Source: Chaetomium olivaceum
Lineage: Eukaryota; Ascomycota; Sordariomycetes; Sordariales; Chaetomiaceae
NCBI GenBank assembly: GCA_039881045.1
Contig: JAYWVB010000050.1
Location: 206,279 to 270,278, forward strand
DNA length: 64,000 bases
Direction of reading: 5' to 3'
Part shown: in pieces, positions 42,161-54,256 of the stretch
Numbering within the stretch: position 1 is the stretch's first letter
Layout: each line of letters starts with the position of its first letter
Notes under the pieces: generated by a model
Database searches by the model: none
What the model saw: the letters and a program-made list of their open reading frames with translations, nothing else
What the model was told of the DNA's origin: nothing
Made by a program: the position numbers and the translations under genes

Positions 42161-44366
42161 TTAAATCAAGAACAGCTGTCTCTTCCCACTGTCGGGAAAA
42201 AAACTGTGATCCCACTTCTTGTTTGTGACCTTGGCTAGGCCGACGCGTCGGTGCTTTGGTTCCCCATTGCCACGGTCGACCGACACCAGCGCTAAACACA
42301 GAGAAGTTAGGTTGCCACCCGCCGACCCCGCATGTAGCACCGGTAGACACCAGACACTCAGCGGCTGATCGATGCTCATCCGAGGGTAGTCGAGGAAGAT
42401 ACTCCCTAGCGATTCTCCTGTTACCGGGTCCAGCAGCGCGTTCTTTCGGATCTCATAGACTTTCTCCGCCACTGACGCTCCAGCCAACCGAACCTCCCTC
42501 AGGTATCCTGTAACTCTCAACATCCCGCCGTCCACCTCCCCGTACTCGTTGATGGTCGCCAGAGGTGTTGTGACTTCCTCAATCTCAAACCAATCCTTGT
42601 TCCATACCCCGTGGTACTTTGGTTGAGGTATCTCGTCGAACTTGATGCTCGTCAGGTTGACCGAAGCCCACGACCAACTGGGTGCCCTGAACGGTTGTTC
42701 ACCTGGTTGGATCGGGCCCTCAACCTTCCATAACAAACCTTGATGAAGGTCCTTCTCCCACAACCCTGCCACATATCTGTCGTCCACCAACTCCCGGAAC
42801 CGACTAGCCAAACCGCCAATCGCCGGTAGAATATCGAACTGTTTGGTGATGCCCCGCACCGTGTACCTTTCCACCGTCCGGTACCAATCCATATACAACT
42901 CCCGTTTTTCCACCCTTTCTCGCACCTTTCCGTCGTCACCCAACAACCTCACCCATCCAGCACCCAAACCCTTAGCCACTTCCGCCAACCCCTCTCCAAC
43001 TTCCCTCATCTCCGGCGCATTTTCACACGCCTCACCACCCTTACAAACCCACCTCACGCGAAACCCCTCCCACCTAACCGTCCTCTGGGCCAACACTAGC
43101 TCCTGCATCGTCCACGCCCTCCCATCCAACGGCCCCTCCCCCAAAGCCAAAGCCTTCCCCCCCTTACCAGCACCACCACCACCATCGCCACCCCCCGCCA
43201 CCAACGCCGCCTCCCTCCACCCCAGCACCCTCCCCACCCTCACCACCCTCTCCCCCGCCGGCCAGTCAAACCACTGCCACCCCTTCCCATTATCCCCCGT
43301 CACCACCCCGACCCCCGGCATCCGCACCGTCACCCCCATCAGAGGCTGCCACGCCCACCCGTCCCTCGGCGTCCACAGCCCGCCCCGCGAATCCGCAGAC
43401 TTGACGGCCGCCAGGACGAGGGCACAGCCGGCAAAATAGGCGCCCATGCGCGCGGCTTCGTGCGCCCAGTCGGCGCGTGAGTCTTGCAGGATGCAGAGCG
43501 AGTCGATCCAGAGGTAGCGGTGGCCTAGGGCGCGGGTGGTCTGGATGGCGTGGTGGAATGTGGGGGGGAGGGTTGTTGTTGCGGGTGTAGCAGAGGAGGG
43601 GAGGGATGCGGTTGGGTCCGGGGTGAAGGGGGGCAGGGAAACGAGGTGGGAGGAGAGGTTGACGGTGGTGGTGGTGAGGGGCGGGTGCAGGCCCCAGCAG
43701 TGGGAGAGGGCGAGGTAGGTTGCTGTGGATTTTTCTTTGGGTGGGAGGGTGGCGGTTTCGATTAGCACTGCGGTGTTGGGGGGACGGCTGGGTGGGGAGA
43801 CGTCGATGAGGCGGGTTGGGAGGGGCGTTGCTTGGGAAGGGGGTGCGCAGGTCGCGTGGTGGTGGGTTTGGCAGTGGGTGAGCCAGGATCGGATGAGGTT
43901 CATGGTCCGCGCGCTGCCGGTGTTGGTGTCATTGATGGCGTCGGGAATGATGGGTTGGGCTGGATCCGATGACAATATGAGTAAACTAACGGAGATGGAA
44001 TGGCTGCGGAGGTCTCTTACCATGATCGGAGGGTTCCACCTTGTAGTAAACGTGACCCTGCATCCCGGCCATGCTCACGGCGAAGTTCCCTCCTTCTTTG
44101 ACGTGCGTTCCTTTTACCTTGTCCCATCCCCGTTGCATAGAGAGCCTGAGTTTAACCGGTGTGTCGTCTGGGGGAGTGGCCTCGTCCTGGTGCCGGCATG
44201 AGTTTAGCCCCGCCAGAATCATGGTGCAAAAGTAGCAGCCCTCATCGGCGGACTGGCGGAGCGGGCCAAGCGTCTCATGGTAGTTGGTCTTGAACGGGAT
44301 GCTGCCGGAGTCGGTTTCAGGGTCAGAATCCTCGTATTGGAGGTTCAGGCAGGTCTTGCAACGCAT
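42161..44366 (-). CDS. HET-domain protein (second copy type)
   Basis: HET-domain protein, possible allorecognition or cell-death trigger. Exons 44366-44021 and 43959-42161, phase-1 intron of 61 bp (GTAAGA...TCCAG), 714 residues. N-terminal Cys motif MRCKTCLNLQ and GCYFCTMILAGL; HET domain from about residue 198: YLALSHCWG, TTRALGHRYLWIDSLCILQD, WTMQELVLAQRTVRWEG. It differs clearly from the gene at 4302 in the spacer inside the domain, which is Thr/Ser/Pro-rich (TASLPSSATPATTTLPPTF), and in a Gly-rich loop (AGGGDGGGGAGKGGKA). The C-terminal PSWSWASVNLTSI block is conserved. No frame break. It belongs to a run of signalling-type genes extending to 56 kb. Confidence 0.9.
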
Positions 44367-44583
44367 GGTGGGCGGTGTGGTTCAGTGAGGAAATGAAGAT
44401 CCCCTCTTCCGCAAGCTAAACTGAGATGGGAAGTCAATGACTGCCAAGAACCGCCATCAATGACCAGAGTTAAAGACCACTCGCTGACGTCCGATTTATG
44501 AACACCCAACAGAGGAGTCACCTGGTGACACCCAGCAAGATATATTTCTGACTGCGCATTTATCTACAGCTGTCAGCTGTTCA

Positions 44584-45394
44584 TCAATTCTCTTCCTTTG
44601 GTTCAGTCCCCGGGATAACCTCTCCTGTCTCCTCGTCCACCCGGGCGCTCTGATCCGCCAGCCCCTCAAACTTGGGCTTCCCATCCTTGACATCAACCAC
44701 TCGCTGCTGGTAAAACATGTGGGACTGCACTTCAAACGCCTTCTTCCCCTTGGGCGTGTTGATCCCGTCGATCAAGGTGGGAAACAGCAGGATCATGTTC
44801 CTACCCTCGTCCATGATCGGGGTCCGGCAATACGCGCACTGGACCTTGCAAGGCAGATGGTGTGTCGTTGACTTGTGAGTGGGATCGTACCAGCCGAGGT
44901 CGTGGTGGCCGTTGGTGAAGTTGATGTCGGTCTTCTCGAAGATGGCGGCCCATTGGAAGGGTGCCTGCGTCCAGTTAGCCCTGGTACCTGAGATGGGACG
45001 CAGCAAGATGGAAACTTACCCCGTGCAATCGCTGGCAGGTGGTGCAGTGGCAGTACTTGGAAGCCAACGGCTTCTCCCGATTCAACTCGTACTGCACGGC
45101 GCCGCAGTGACATTTGCCCTTCCACTTGGCGTCAAACTTGCCCTTGTCGTGGATCCTGTATGGTGGCCTCTCCTTCCATTGGTCTTCCTCGCGGTTTGTG
45201 GACGATCCGGCCTGGTATTGGTGGGGCTCGGTGCCATCGCTGCGCTTGTTGCCGTCTTTATCTTCCATCATTTTGCTGAGGATGGTGAGGGGTCGGAGGG
45301 GTGGTGCGAGCAACGGTTGAAACTTGAAATGGGAGATTGAGAGGTTCCGTTTGCCGAGTGTTGGATTGAAGCTTCCAGCGCGAAGTAAGAACAT
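44584..45394 (-). CDS. GFA/CENP-V-type zinc protein, second paralog
   Basis: GFA-family protein with the Mss4-like zinc fold. Exons 45394-45020 and 44964-44584, 55-bp phase-0 intron (GTAAGT...CGCAG). Zn ligands: GKCHCGAVQYEL, ASKYCHCTTCQRLHG just before the splice, and VQCAYCRTPI in exon 2. Two starts are possible: 45394 (251 residues, with a basic, hydroxylated leader MFLLRAGSFNPTLGKR that could target mitochondria) or 45271 (210 residues, MMEDKDGNKRSDG). The family's usual length supports the shorter; the leader's amphipathic look supports the longer. Sequence similarity to the 14-kb paralog is limited to the metal sites. Confidence 0.87.
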
Positions 45395-46071
45395 TAATAA
45401 CCGGCCGACTTATTGTTGACTTGTGACGCTAATGCGATTCCTTTCTCATTGAATGCTGATGTGGTGCAGTGTGATAATTATTGTGAAAAGAAAAGTTGGA
45501 AATTCCGAAAGTGTGTGTGGGAGGTTCTGGATCAGTTTAAATAGAGCTTATGCAACAATTCAAGAACCACTCAGAAGCATATTTGTGACTCCTAAACTAG
45601 TGCTGAGATCTGCCAAATCATTGTCGTCACGACCACATTGCCTTTCTAGTTTCCGGAGTAAATGGTCCTGGGTAGTGCGGCAGGTTGACTGACGTCATGG
45701 CAGACCGAGCCCTCAACCATAGATTCGCGTTGCTTCTCGCAGCCTGCATAAATAAAAAAGTTTCTTTGGGGCGAGGTACCCATATTCACCTTACCCTCTT
45801 TTCTATTCCGCGTATATTGACAGGAAGCTAGACATAGGGCGGTTCACACTTGCGGTTATAAAGACCACAAAAAAGCTGCTATCTTGGAACCTTTGCACGC
45901 ACTACTAGTACTATTTCACATTCCATTGCGAACGTGTTGTCAGCGTTTCCGACATTATACGACAATTCTGCGGAATAGGTCGTAATATCATTGCTACCAA
46001 CTTTACTCTTCCCAAGACCGTCTCTAGGTTTATGTCACATCCAACGCGTTCTTTAATTCAACACAGATGCC
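45395..46071. other. Intergenic region, no gene seen
   Basis: About 680 bp, AT-richer; nothing recognised. Confidence 0.4.
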
Positions 46072-46581
46072 TCACGCCAACTTCCGGAAGAGGTGCAGGC
46101 CTTCCCACCTCTCCATTTGCGACAACTGCACGTACCCCTCGACTAGGGAGCCTTGCCGTATATGGTACCACGGATGACCACGGCCTTGCCTTAGATCAGG
46201 ATTGTCACTTTGTGTAATCGGCGCGATTTGAAGTTGCCGTCCACCTGAAAAGGAACGGCCCTCGAAGGGGGTAGGTGGAACTCGCGGGGACACATCAAGG
46301 GAAGACCAAGATGGTAAGGCTCTCAACATGGGAGCTGACGAAGTTGTGTGTGACAGCGGACAACCGCGTGTTTGGACTAAACAGTTTCTTAACAAACTAC
46401 TGTCTTGCCGCTCGCATGGAATGTAGAAGAAAGCCGGGGGTACTGTACCTTCGAGATCGTGCGCATGGTCACTTGATCGTCGTCGAGACCGCTGGAGGCA
46501 ATAACGGAGAGCTAGATACGCTGGTGGTACGGCGAATATGACGCCTACAAGGGCTACTATGACTTCCTGGGAGAGAGACAT
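46072..46581 (-). CDS. Small protein with one N-terminal transmembrane helix
   Basis: Hypothetical, 169 residues. The N-terminus MSLSQEVIVALVGVIFAVPP continues into AYLALRYCLQRSRRR: one hydrophobic helix followed at once by a basic cluster, so an N-out, C-in orientation is likely. The rest is polar, Ser/Pro-rich (PSWSSLDVSPRVPPTPFEG), ending VQLSQMERWEGLHLFRKLA. It is transcribed divergently from the Clr5-ankyrin gene 600 bp away. I know of similar short fungal frames with this start but cannot name a family. It could contain an unseen intron, as the middle section has weak coding character. Confidence 0.45.
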   Translation of the reverse strand: MSLSQEVIVALVGVIFAVPPAYLALRYCLQRSRRRSSDHAHDLEGTVPPAFFYIPCERQDSSLLRNCLVQTRGCPLSHTTSSAPMLRALPSWSSLDVSPRVPPTPFEGRSFSGGRQLQIAPITQSDNPDLRQGRGHPWYHIRQGSLVEGYVQLSQMERWEGLHLFRKLA

Positions 46582-47194
46582 TGGTAGGATGTGTCTGTTG
46601 TGGTATTCACGAGGAGGTCCCCGGCGAAGTGAAGTATCCAGGGGCAGGGTTCAAATGAAAGGCTTTAACCTTGATAACTGCCGGGTGCATGGTGAAAGAT
46701 ATATCTCTCCGGTGTTTATGTACTAAGTCCCGTACCTATTTGATGCCGATATTGGGTTTCTCCAGATTAAACAGACCAACAGGAACACAACTCAGCCCCC
46801 CGGAGTCTGACTTGCCTCGGTGGGGCAAGTTCAACTTTATGTTCTGCAAGCAGCCAACCACTGCTGAAGAAAATGACCTCGCATTTTCAGGTTGTGGGAA
46901 TGACCAATAGACGCAAGAGTGTCGCCGCTGCGAAACTGAGGCGTGGCAGCAAAGCTCCCTGTACGCTAAGGCGGATCATGTATGCCAAGGCCTTGACTTT
47001 CATATTGTGCTATTGTCCAATCAAGTACTTGTAACACTGCATGATGGCTTTTGGATTGTGTGCGGGACGTCTTAAACCAGCCCCCGCCAGGCTGTGTTCT
47101 CCCGCCCAACTTCAACCCCAACCGTTTGAATCCATTGTTAAACTTCACTCAGACCTGCTCTTGCCAGTAAGCTCTCCCGGGCCAATTGATCGGT
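46582..47194. other. Divergent promoter region between the small membrane protein and the Clr5-ankyrin gene
   Basis: About 610 bp; no gene recognised. Confidence 0.4.
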
Positions 47195-50100
47195 ATGGCC
47201 TCGTTGGAGCGTGCTTTTCGGCAGAGGAAAGCCCAGCTGAGGGACCAAGATTGGGAGCCATGGAAAGACCTGGTGTATACCATGTACATCGTCAATGATG
47301 TGGAGCTGGACGACGTCGTTGCCGAACTACAGCATCAAGGACTTGGTGCAAAGTATGTTTCCGGTATTTTGTTCAACTACCGTCTCATCTCTTGCTAACG
47401 TCGCGACAATAGCAAAGGGAACCTTGAATCAAAGCTCAGAAACTGGGGCTTCCGTAAAAAGCTTCAGCCCAACATCTGGTGTCACGTGGGCCATGTTATT
47501 CGAGACCGAAAGACTTCTTTGATGAAGGCGACAACTGTCATCCTCTCTGGCCGACGTATCCCCCAAGAGAAGATCAAGAGCGAAACCACCCGTCACAACC
47601 CTCCCACATGGAGCAGCTGTGAGGTCCCAGTCTTTTTGGTCAATTAGCTCGGTGATTGATTTCTGACCTTGCTCTAGCATGATCCGCTGCCCCAGCTGAA
47701 AACATTCCTCTCTATATCTGCACCCCTCCAGGCTCCTTGACGAGTTTAGTTACTGGCACGCAGGATGCGGCCCAGTATATTTATCCAAAGAGGCTCCCGT
47801 GGCTTCAGTTCCTCGATCGCGACCTCCGCGTTATTCTGAAAGGCGTAGAATTCCTGCCCAAGCTCCGGAAAACGGTCACTGGAACCCTCACCGAGGCCGA
47901 GGCCAGTCGAGAACTGTTTCAAATCGTGCAACAACCCGAGGTCGTCTCTCTATCAAACTCACAAACGTCAAGACTTCTTCCGGCAGTTTTCAAACAAATA
48001 GTCCGGAGATCCCTGGGCATCGCCGTCAGATCTGAAAGGATGGCTATGCAGCTCCTCGCCCGGAAGAGTGTCGACCGCTCGGCTGCACAATTCGACTTGG
48101 TTTTGCCACAAGCCTATCCCGACGAGAATCTCCACAGAGCCACAACATTAGCAGGCGGTAGCGTACCGGACATCCAGGTGGAATTGCTCAAGATCTTGTT
48201 GTTCCTCGTGTCAAACCGGTTGATCCTCAACGGACACTATCATGCCGAGCTCGATGACGCTCGACAGCTCGTCACTCTCTGCCAACTTTCGGGTCTTTCG
48301 CAACTTCAATCCCTTCGGAAGTTGGTCGATCTCTCTCATAGGAGCCTAACGGTGAAGGCCATCATTGACGCTTTATTCAAGGCGGCTGTCCTCACCGGAG
48401 CCGCCGGGTTTGCGTACAACTTGTTAAAGGCAGATTGTCGACTTCAACCAGACAAAATGATTATGTTTCGGCTGCATTACGAGAGAATCAACATGCGCCA
48501 GTTGGATCATGAAGGAACTCCGCTTGAATATGCCCTGACCAAGCAATACGAAACCCTCGTCAAAGTCTTGGTCGATCATGGAGCTAAAGTTCCTTCACAT
48601 GCACGCGGCGATTGGTCGTTGCTTGCTGTCGCAATCTACGAGGACTTCCCGAGCACCTTGACCCAGTTTCTACGCCAAAGCGGCGCCCGTATCAACGGGT
48701 CCGGCTTCGAGGCTGTGCATGCCGCTTTTATCACAGGGAACCTCCATCTGGTTGACCGACTGGTGGCTCAGGGAGCGGACCTCAATTGCCGATATCGAGG
48801 CTCTTCGTTAAATTGGAAGACAATTCTTTTGAGCCCGTTTGCAACCAGCGATTACTTCCATATCCTCCGGCACGTTGATGACGTGGGCTGTCTCGGTTTT
48901 GCGGCTTCATTCCACAGCGCGACCATGGTTACGAGATCCAAATCAGCCGATCTCTGGGAAAGCTTTGCCCAAGACCAGGAGAAAGCATTAGAACTATGCA
49001 AGGCAATCCACAGCAAATATCGTTCACTGATGGATTTATCAGACGGCCGTATGACAGCCGACGCCATGATTCTTGCGTCGGCGCGCGGATACACCAAAGT
49101 CATCGCGTTTCTTTACAACGAGTTTTCGGCGAGCGTCAACACCCCGAGCGGCCACTTGTCTCCCCTTTATGCGGCAGTAGGATGGAAACAGGTCGAGGCT
49201 GCCCAACTTCTTCTTCTGACTTGGCGCGTATCCCTGTCCCCCCAAAACTTGCAGTGTTGCTACTCCCTACACTTTCTATGGTGGTCTTGCCACTACGGTT
49301 GAAATTGAATGTCCAGCGCCGTCTCTTTTGCAGCTAGCTACTGCACAGGGCTCTTACGAACTCGCCGAACTCTTGGTCCAGACTGGTGTTGAGATTGATG
49401 AAGAACGAGAGATTGCGTTGGACGGCAACAACATCTATTGGCCACCGGTAGCTGGGCCATCAGCACTGGATCACACAAACCGTACTGACCGACCATGCGT
49501 CAAGACGGCCAGGCTGCGGCCTTTTCAGTTGGCAGTCCTTTCGAAAAAAATGGGATGTTGGAGTTATGCTTCTGCAGCACGGGGCAGTCGCATCAGCGGC
49601 CGATCTGTTTGATGTAGCGGTGGAAGGGAGGTTGGCGTTGGTTGAACAGATCATCAACGCAGGAATAAACCCGGCCCAGGCTGTCAAAGATGGTATTACT
49701 GCTTACGAAGCCGCATTGTACAACGGCCACGGAGCGCTGGCCGCGCGCCTGGCGGCGACCGAGGGTGGTGGCTCAACCACAGATTTTGCATCAGTATTCA
49801 GAATCCCGAACGTCCGACACATAAAGGCCCATATCCCACTAGGATTTCTGAGGGAACCGCGGAAGATGTGTCGCGACAGAGAAGGGAGATCATATCTTGA
49901 GAACGCAATTCTCAGCGATGATGAAGAGGCCATCATGATGGCGCTAAGCCTGGATGCGACGACTTACGATTCAGGAGCTTTGTGCGCCGAGGTGTTGTCT
50001 TTGATGAAATCAGGCCAGAAAGTCGCATCCCAAGTCCTTATGGAGCTATTACGAAGGCGCACCCTGGGCCCCGAGAGCAACCATATAAACCTGGCCCTTG

Positions 50101-51920
50101 AGAATCACGCAGTGTCCATCGCGGCATGGCACGCGTGTCCAAACATCATTTCCGCCCTCCTAACATGCCCACCCCCAAACCTCACACAGTCCTTGGCCAC
50201 CTTGACGCACCCCAGGACCGAGATGCCTCAGCCTCGACTCGGTTCGGAAAGCTCCCCGACCGAAGGTTATCCCTTATCGTTTGAAGGCTCAGTATTCAAC
50301 GGATTGGATACCTGGAATGCGTCGCAGTCTATAATGGTTTCACCATTGCTGTTTGCCGTGGAAGGAAAGGCCCGTGAACAACTGACGGAGACATTGCTAG
50401 ACGCGGGGTATAAGGCAGACGGCTTCACCTTGCGTGCTGCCATCCTCCAACAGCTACCGTTGAATCTCATTCAAAAAATACTCGATAGCTGTGACGACGT
50501 TGACGCAAAATGCGCTATCGACGTGTTCTTGCATCATCCTATCGACCAGGGTGGTACTGACCAAACACCACTGTGCGCTGCCGTCCGACTAGGACGCGTC
50601 GATATCGTCAAGACCTTGCTCGCTCACCATGCCAATATAAACGCCACACGCGGAGTGAAACGCATTACCGCCCTCGGTGACGCCATTTTGTTTGAGAGTC
50701 TGCCCATCGCAGATTTGCTCCTCGACGCAGGTGCCGAGGTCAACGACTCGGGGCGGTCAGTGGGGAATGGCTGTATGTCCACTGTGCTACAAGACGCCGC
50801 TGAAAAGGGATTCGTCGGCTTGGTGCAGCGCCTCATCGCTCGTGGTGCCGACCTCAACGCTCGCAGAAGCCGGTACATGGGCCATACGGCTCTCGAAGCG
50901 GCGGCGAAGTATGGCCGCCTCGACACGGCGTACCTGCTCTTGGAAGCTGGAACCGACACTGGAGGGTATGGTCGAGTCCAGTATATTCATGCCACCGGCC
51001 TCGCATCCGAGCGGGGACATGGTGCGGTTGTGGAGCTACTGAAAAGGCATCGGGAATGGACCGGGGAGGATTTTATGATTTGGAATCAGCTTCATCCAGA
51101 CGGCACGGAGACAATAGTGGGCTTTGACGGTCAATCCAGTGTCCACCCACTTGAGTGCACACTCGGAGAACTTGTCAACGAGTTGGCTGGGTCTTATGAG
51201 TGGAGTTATTATGATGACGATCAGTCCGACATTGACCGTGGGCGGTACGCTGACTATGGGTGTTACGCCGCGGCACCTAGAACATGCGACCGGCTGGTCG
51301 CTAGTCTGGTCATAGATCGTGTGGAGGAAATCGACAATGCTTATACCGGTTGTGATATGACAATGGCCTGGACCGAAGAAGCCGCTCGGTTTGCGATTCA
51401 GGTCATTCGGAAATGGGCGGAGGAATCGGGAACGCCATTACCATGTTCGAGCATATGGAACGCCGAAGACGGCGTGTCACGGCGCCCTGTGGAAGCCTGC
51501 AGCGTTTGCGGAAAAAACGTTTGGTACTATCTTCCTTGCAGTTTACAATCCCGCACAAAGGACGTGGCAGATATGGTAGCCCGATCTCTGCGGCAGTGGT
51601 TGCCCTCTGCTTGGCCCGAGGAGATGAGCGGCAACATGTCAGGAAATCTGGCAATACCGGATCCAATCGACACAAGGGTGTTTCAAAAGACGACAAGAAA
51701 TAGCCCGGTTTGGGAGTTTGGTGAGCAGGCCGAGGTCACCACCGAACATACCATCGAGGTCGGTCCCCTAGACTCATACAATACCTCGAGGCCAAAAGCT
51801 TATGATGACGGCTTCGTCGAGGATGGCGGGGATGATTGGGAGGAACAGTGGGCAATAATACTTGCGGAAATGAGAGGGGATCAAGAACTAGGCTTCACAC
51901 CCATGGATTGTGAATGGTGA
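47195..51920 (+). CDS. Clr5-domain ankyrin-repeat protein (several frameshifts)
   Basis: Large protein joining an N-terminal Clr5 domain (DNA-binding-like, common at the head of fungal ankyrin proteins) to many ankyrin repeats. Exon 1 is 47195-47352 (WEPWKDLVYTMYIVNDVELD), then an intron to 47412, then the rest of the domain (LESKLRNWGFRKKLQPNIW). A second intron lies near 47619-47677. Ankyrin units include TPLEYALTKQYETLVKVLVD, AFITGNLHLVDRLVAQGADL, TPLCAAVRLGRVDIVKTLLA, ALGDAILFESLPIADLLLDA and TALEAAAKYGRLDTAYLLLE. The C-terminal 280 residues hold VEACSVCGKNVWYYLPC. Frame slips occur near 47700, 49218, and in the A7 run at 49544-49550, each with the repeat pattern resuming in another frame. 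It belongs to the architecture space of fungal NLR-like and transcription-linked repeat proteins; no NTPase domain is present. Confidence 0.78.
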
Positions 51921-52206
51921 GGTCTCTAGGGTTACGCATTGGGAGCAGGAAATTCGACCGATGATTTAGTCGCATTCCAGGTCATGGCGTAAACGAAACG
52001 GCGCTTGCTACTACGTACCCTCTATAGCCATTGTGCACCTTATTAGTTGCTTGATTGTACTATTTTTCACAAGGTCGGTGTGGGCTTTTTCCGTGTTGCG
52101 ATCCAGTGACTGTGTTTTGTTGCTGTTGGAAGATGCAGGATAAGCCCGAATCCTCAACCATCCATGCCCTTCCTAAAACGCCCTTTGCAATATCAGTGTG
52201 GTTTTT

Positions 52207-53103
52207 TCAGTCCACGTGTACAAATGAAGACGTTTCGCTCCAGTCCACGAACTCGGTACCCCCATCGCTCAGCAGCTGTGCATATGTCTCGTCATCAAGG
52301 TACCACCAGTCCGACTCTGACTCTGGGTACAACGACTCATGTTCGAGAGCTTCAACCCCTCGCCGCCGGCCATTATTGCCCTTCCTCCCCTTCTTCCTCG
52401 CTTCCACAAGCCGAACAGTGTAAGGACACACGCCCCCATCAATATCATCATGATCTACCCGAAGCTCCTGAACGCCAATGACTCCCCGCCGAAGAAGTTC
52501 TGCAATTTCCCTGTCCTCGATGGTTGCATCGGCTGCAATTGGCTCCTGGCCCCGTGGCCACGCTTTCCGGTTTGCGGCGTGTATCCTTGCGAAGTCGCCG
52601 CCGTCGGATGCTAAGCTCACACCTTCGTCAATGAAGGCCTTCGGTCCGATGCATGATTTTGCTTGTCGTTGTTGTGCCGTCGTTGCGTTGCTCTCCTGAT
52701 GGTGTTTGAGTCTTGGACCGGTTGGCATTGACTTTGATGCAGCGGGCGACGCGTCCACCCTCTCCGTCTCCATCCCAGCGCGCGTCTCGCCGTCGACCTC
52801 ACGAAGGCCGCCCAGTCCGTCAATAAGTGGAATCTCGGTGGTATTCGTACGGATACTCGAATTCGGAATTGCCTCGTCCTTGGCCGCCGCCGCCCCTCTT
52901 ATGGCCCTCCTGTACACTCTGGGCAGCGTCTTATTTCGCTTGACCGCATTTTTCATGCGTACGCTTTCGCACTTCTGTCGCTTTTCGCGTAGCAGCTTTT
53001 TTGGAAGCGCCATGGTGACGAGACACGGTCGTTGATTCCAGCTTCCCCTCACGCGACACCATTCGCACTCGTACCAGTCATGCTGGTGACTGTACCGGGC
53101 CAT
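52207..53103 (-). CDS. Hypothetical basic protein, 298 residues
   Basis: Unrecognised single-exon gene. It begins MARYSHQHDWYECEWCRVRG with a CxxC pair, followed by a strongly basic stretch (LPKKLLREKRQKCESVRMK, KRNKTLPRVYRR) that could bind nucleic acid or direct the protein to the nucleus. A disordered middle follows, then a basic KKGRKGNNGRRRG and an acidic, aromatic end (PESESDWWYLDDETYAQLL, ending SSFVHVD). The continuous frame, compositional blocks and start context support a real gene. Convergent with the Clr5-ankyrin gene, 286 bp between the ends. Function unknown. Confidence 0.6.
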   Translation of the reverse strand: MARYSHQHDWYECEWCRVRGSWNQRPCLVTMALPKKLLREKRQKCESVRMKNAVKRNKTLPRVYRRAIRGAAAAKDEAIPNSSIRTNTTEIPLIDGLGGLREVDGETRAGMETERVDASPAASKSMPTGPRLKHHQESNATTAQQRQAKSCIGPKAFIDEGVSLASDGGDFARIHAANRKAWPRGQEPIAADATIEDREIAELLRRGVIGVQELRVDHDDIDGGVCPYTVRLVEARKKGRKGNNGRRRGVEALEHESLYPESESDWWYLDDETYAQLLSDGGTEFVDWSETSSFVHVD

Positions 53104-54256
53104 GGTGTTTTGTGTGTTGTGTGTGATTCGTTTGACAGGGTGTTGGGAGAAACAAGGTCAAATAATGAAATGGAATTTGGGTTGGCCTTTTTGTTCATGT
53201 GAAAACCGCTGCGTTGGGTTGGCGGCCGGTGACTCACTCCCCGACTCTTGGGGTGGTTGCATTCAGGGGTCTCTAGTCGTATTTGAAGCTATTCCTAGCG
53301 AACAGCCCCCAAATCGCCAAGGAGCACCTCAGCACATTGCTGCAGGCGCCTTGTGCAGTTGCATCCGTGGTATGGCTGTTGGTCTTCCAACAGATTATCG
53401 ACAGATCATCGATAGGTATCCTTAAAAATGGGGTTGTCCCTCCATTCGACCCCCCTGCCCGTGGCAACTCAGCCGTTACACCTTGCGATCCTTTCCCCCT
53501 TTAGGTCTATCGACAGTCGCGAGAGATGCCTACGAGATCATAGTGAGGAAAACATCATATCCCACGGCCGGCGTGGTGTTCCCGCTGGGCGTCTGCCGGC
53601 AGATCACAGAAGCGTTTGATAGCGTTAAATTCCGCCCTGCTTCATGACAAATGCTAAGCACCCCCAAGACTGCCGGGCTGATAATTATGACGATATCATC
53701 ACTGTATATCTCGGCCTGGTCCGGCTGCAAGTGAGACAACAGCTGATCTTCCCCACATAACCCGAGGCCGAGGGCATCCAATTGGAGAACGACAACAGCA
53801 AGTTGAAGATTGCGGATTGCACCAACCAGGCCAGGTCCAACCAGAAACATCCTCCTGACATTTGGATTTGAGACCAGCCACGCGTATCTCCTTAATTAGG
53901 CAACGATCGCAAGCCACATTCTAACCCCCCGAGCTGAGCAGTGTGGAGTTCACCAACGAAGATCAACCACGGAGCAAGGTTCGTCTTATCCCAGCCAACG
54001 GCCTTGACGAAAGGTGCATCTTGCGTCAAAGAGCTGAAATAGCCGAATGAGATCAACGCTTGTTTGGGAGCGTGGCGGTAAAGTCTGCAGGTAAAGTGAG
54101 GGAGCGTGGTGGTCCAAGATGCAAGTGGAATCCATTAATGAACCTACCATGCCGCAGAGTCTCCTGGGTACATCACGTTGTACTTCTAGTGCCTAGACTG
54201 AACCCTGACCGCATCGATTTCGGAATCCTAGGGTATCTCCGAATGCACGCTTCGAT
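53104..54256. other. Intergenic region between divergent genes
   Basis: About 1.15 kb separating the basic hypothetical protein and the RelA/SpoT-ankyrin gene. Frames such as 53530-53850 (-) have no supporting motif. Confidence 0.4.

Noticed and set aside
53530..53850. A hydrophobic-start minus-strand frame resembling an N-terminal NLR-type domain
   Set aside because: The resemblance is only a run of Val/Leu/Ala; there are no domain motifs and nothing downstream to attach to.
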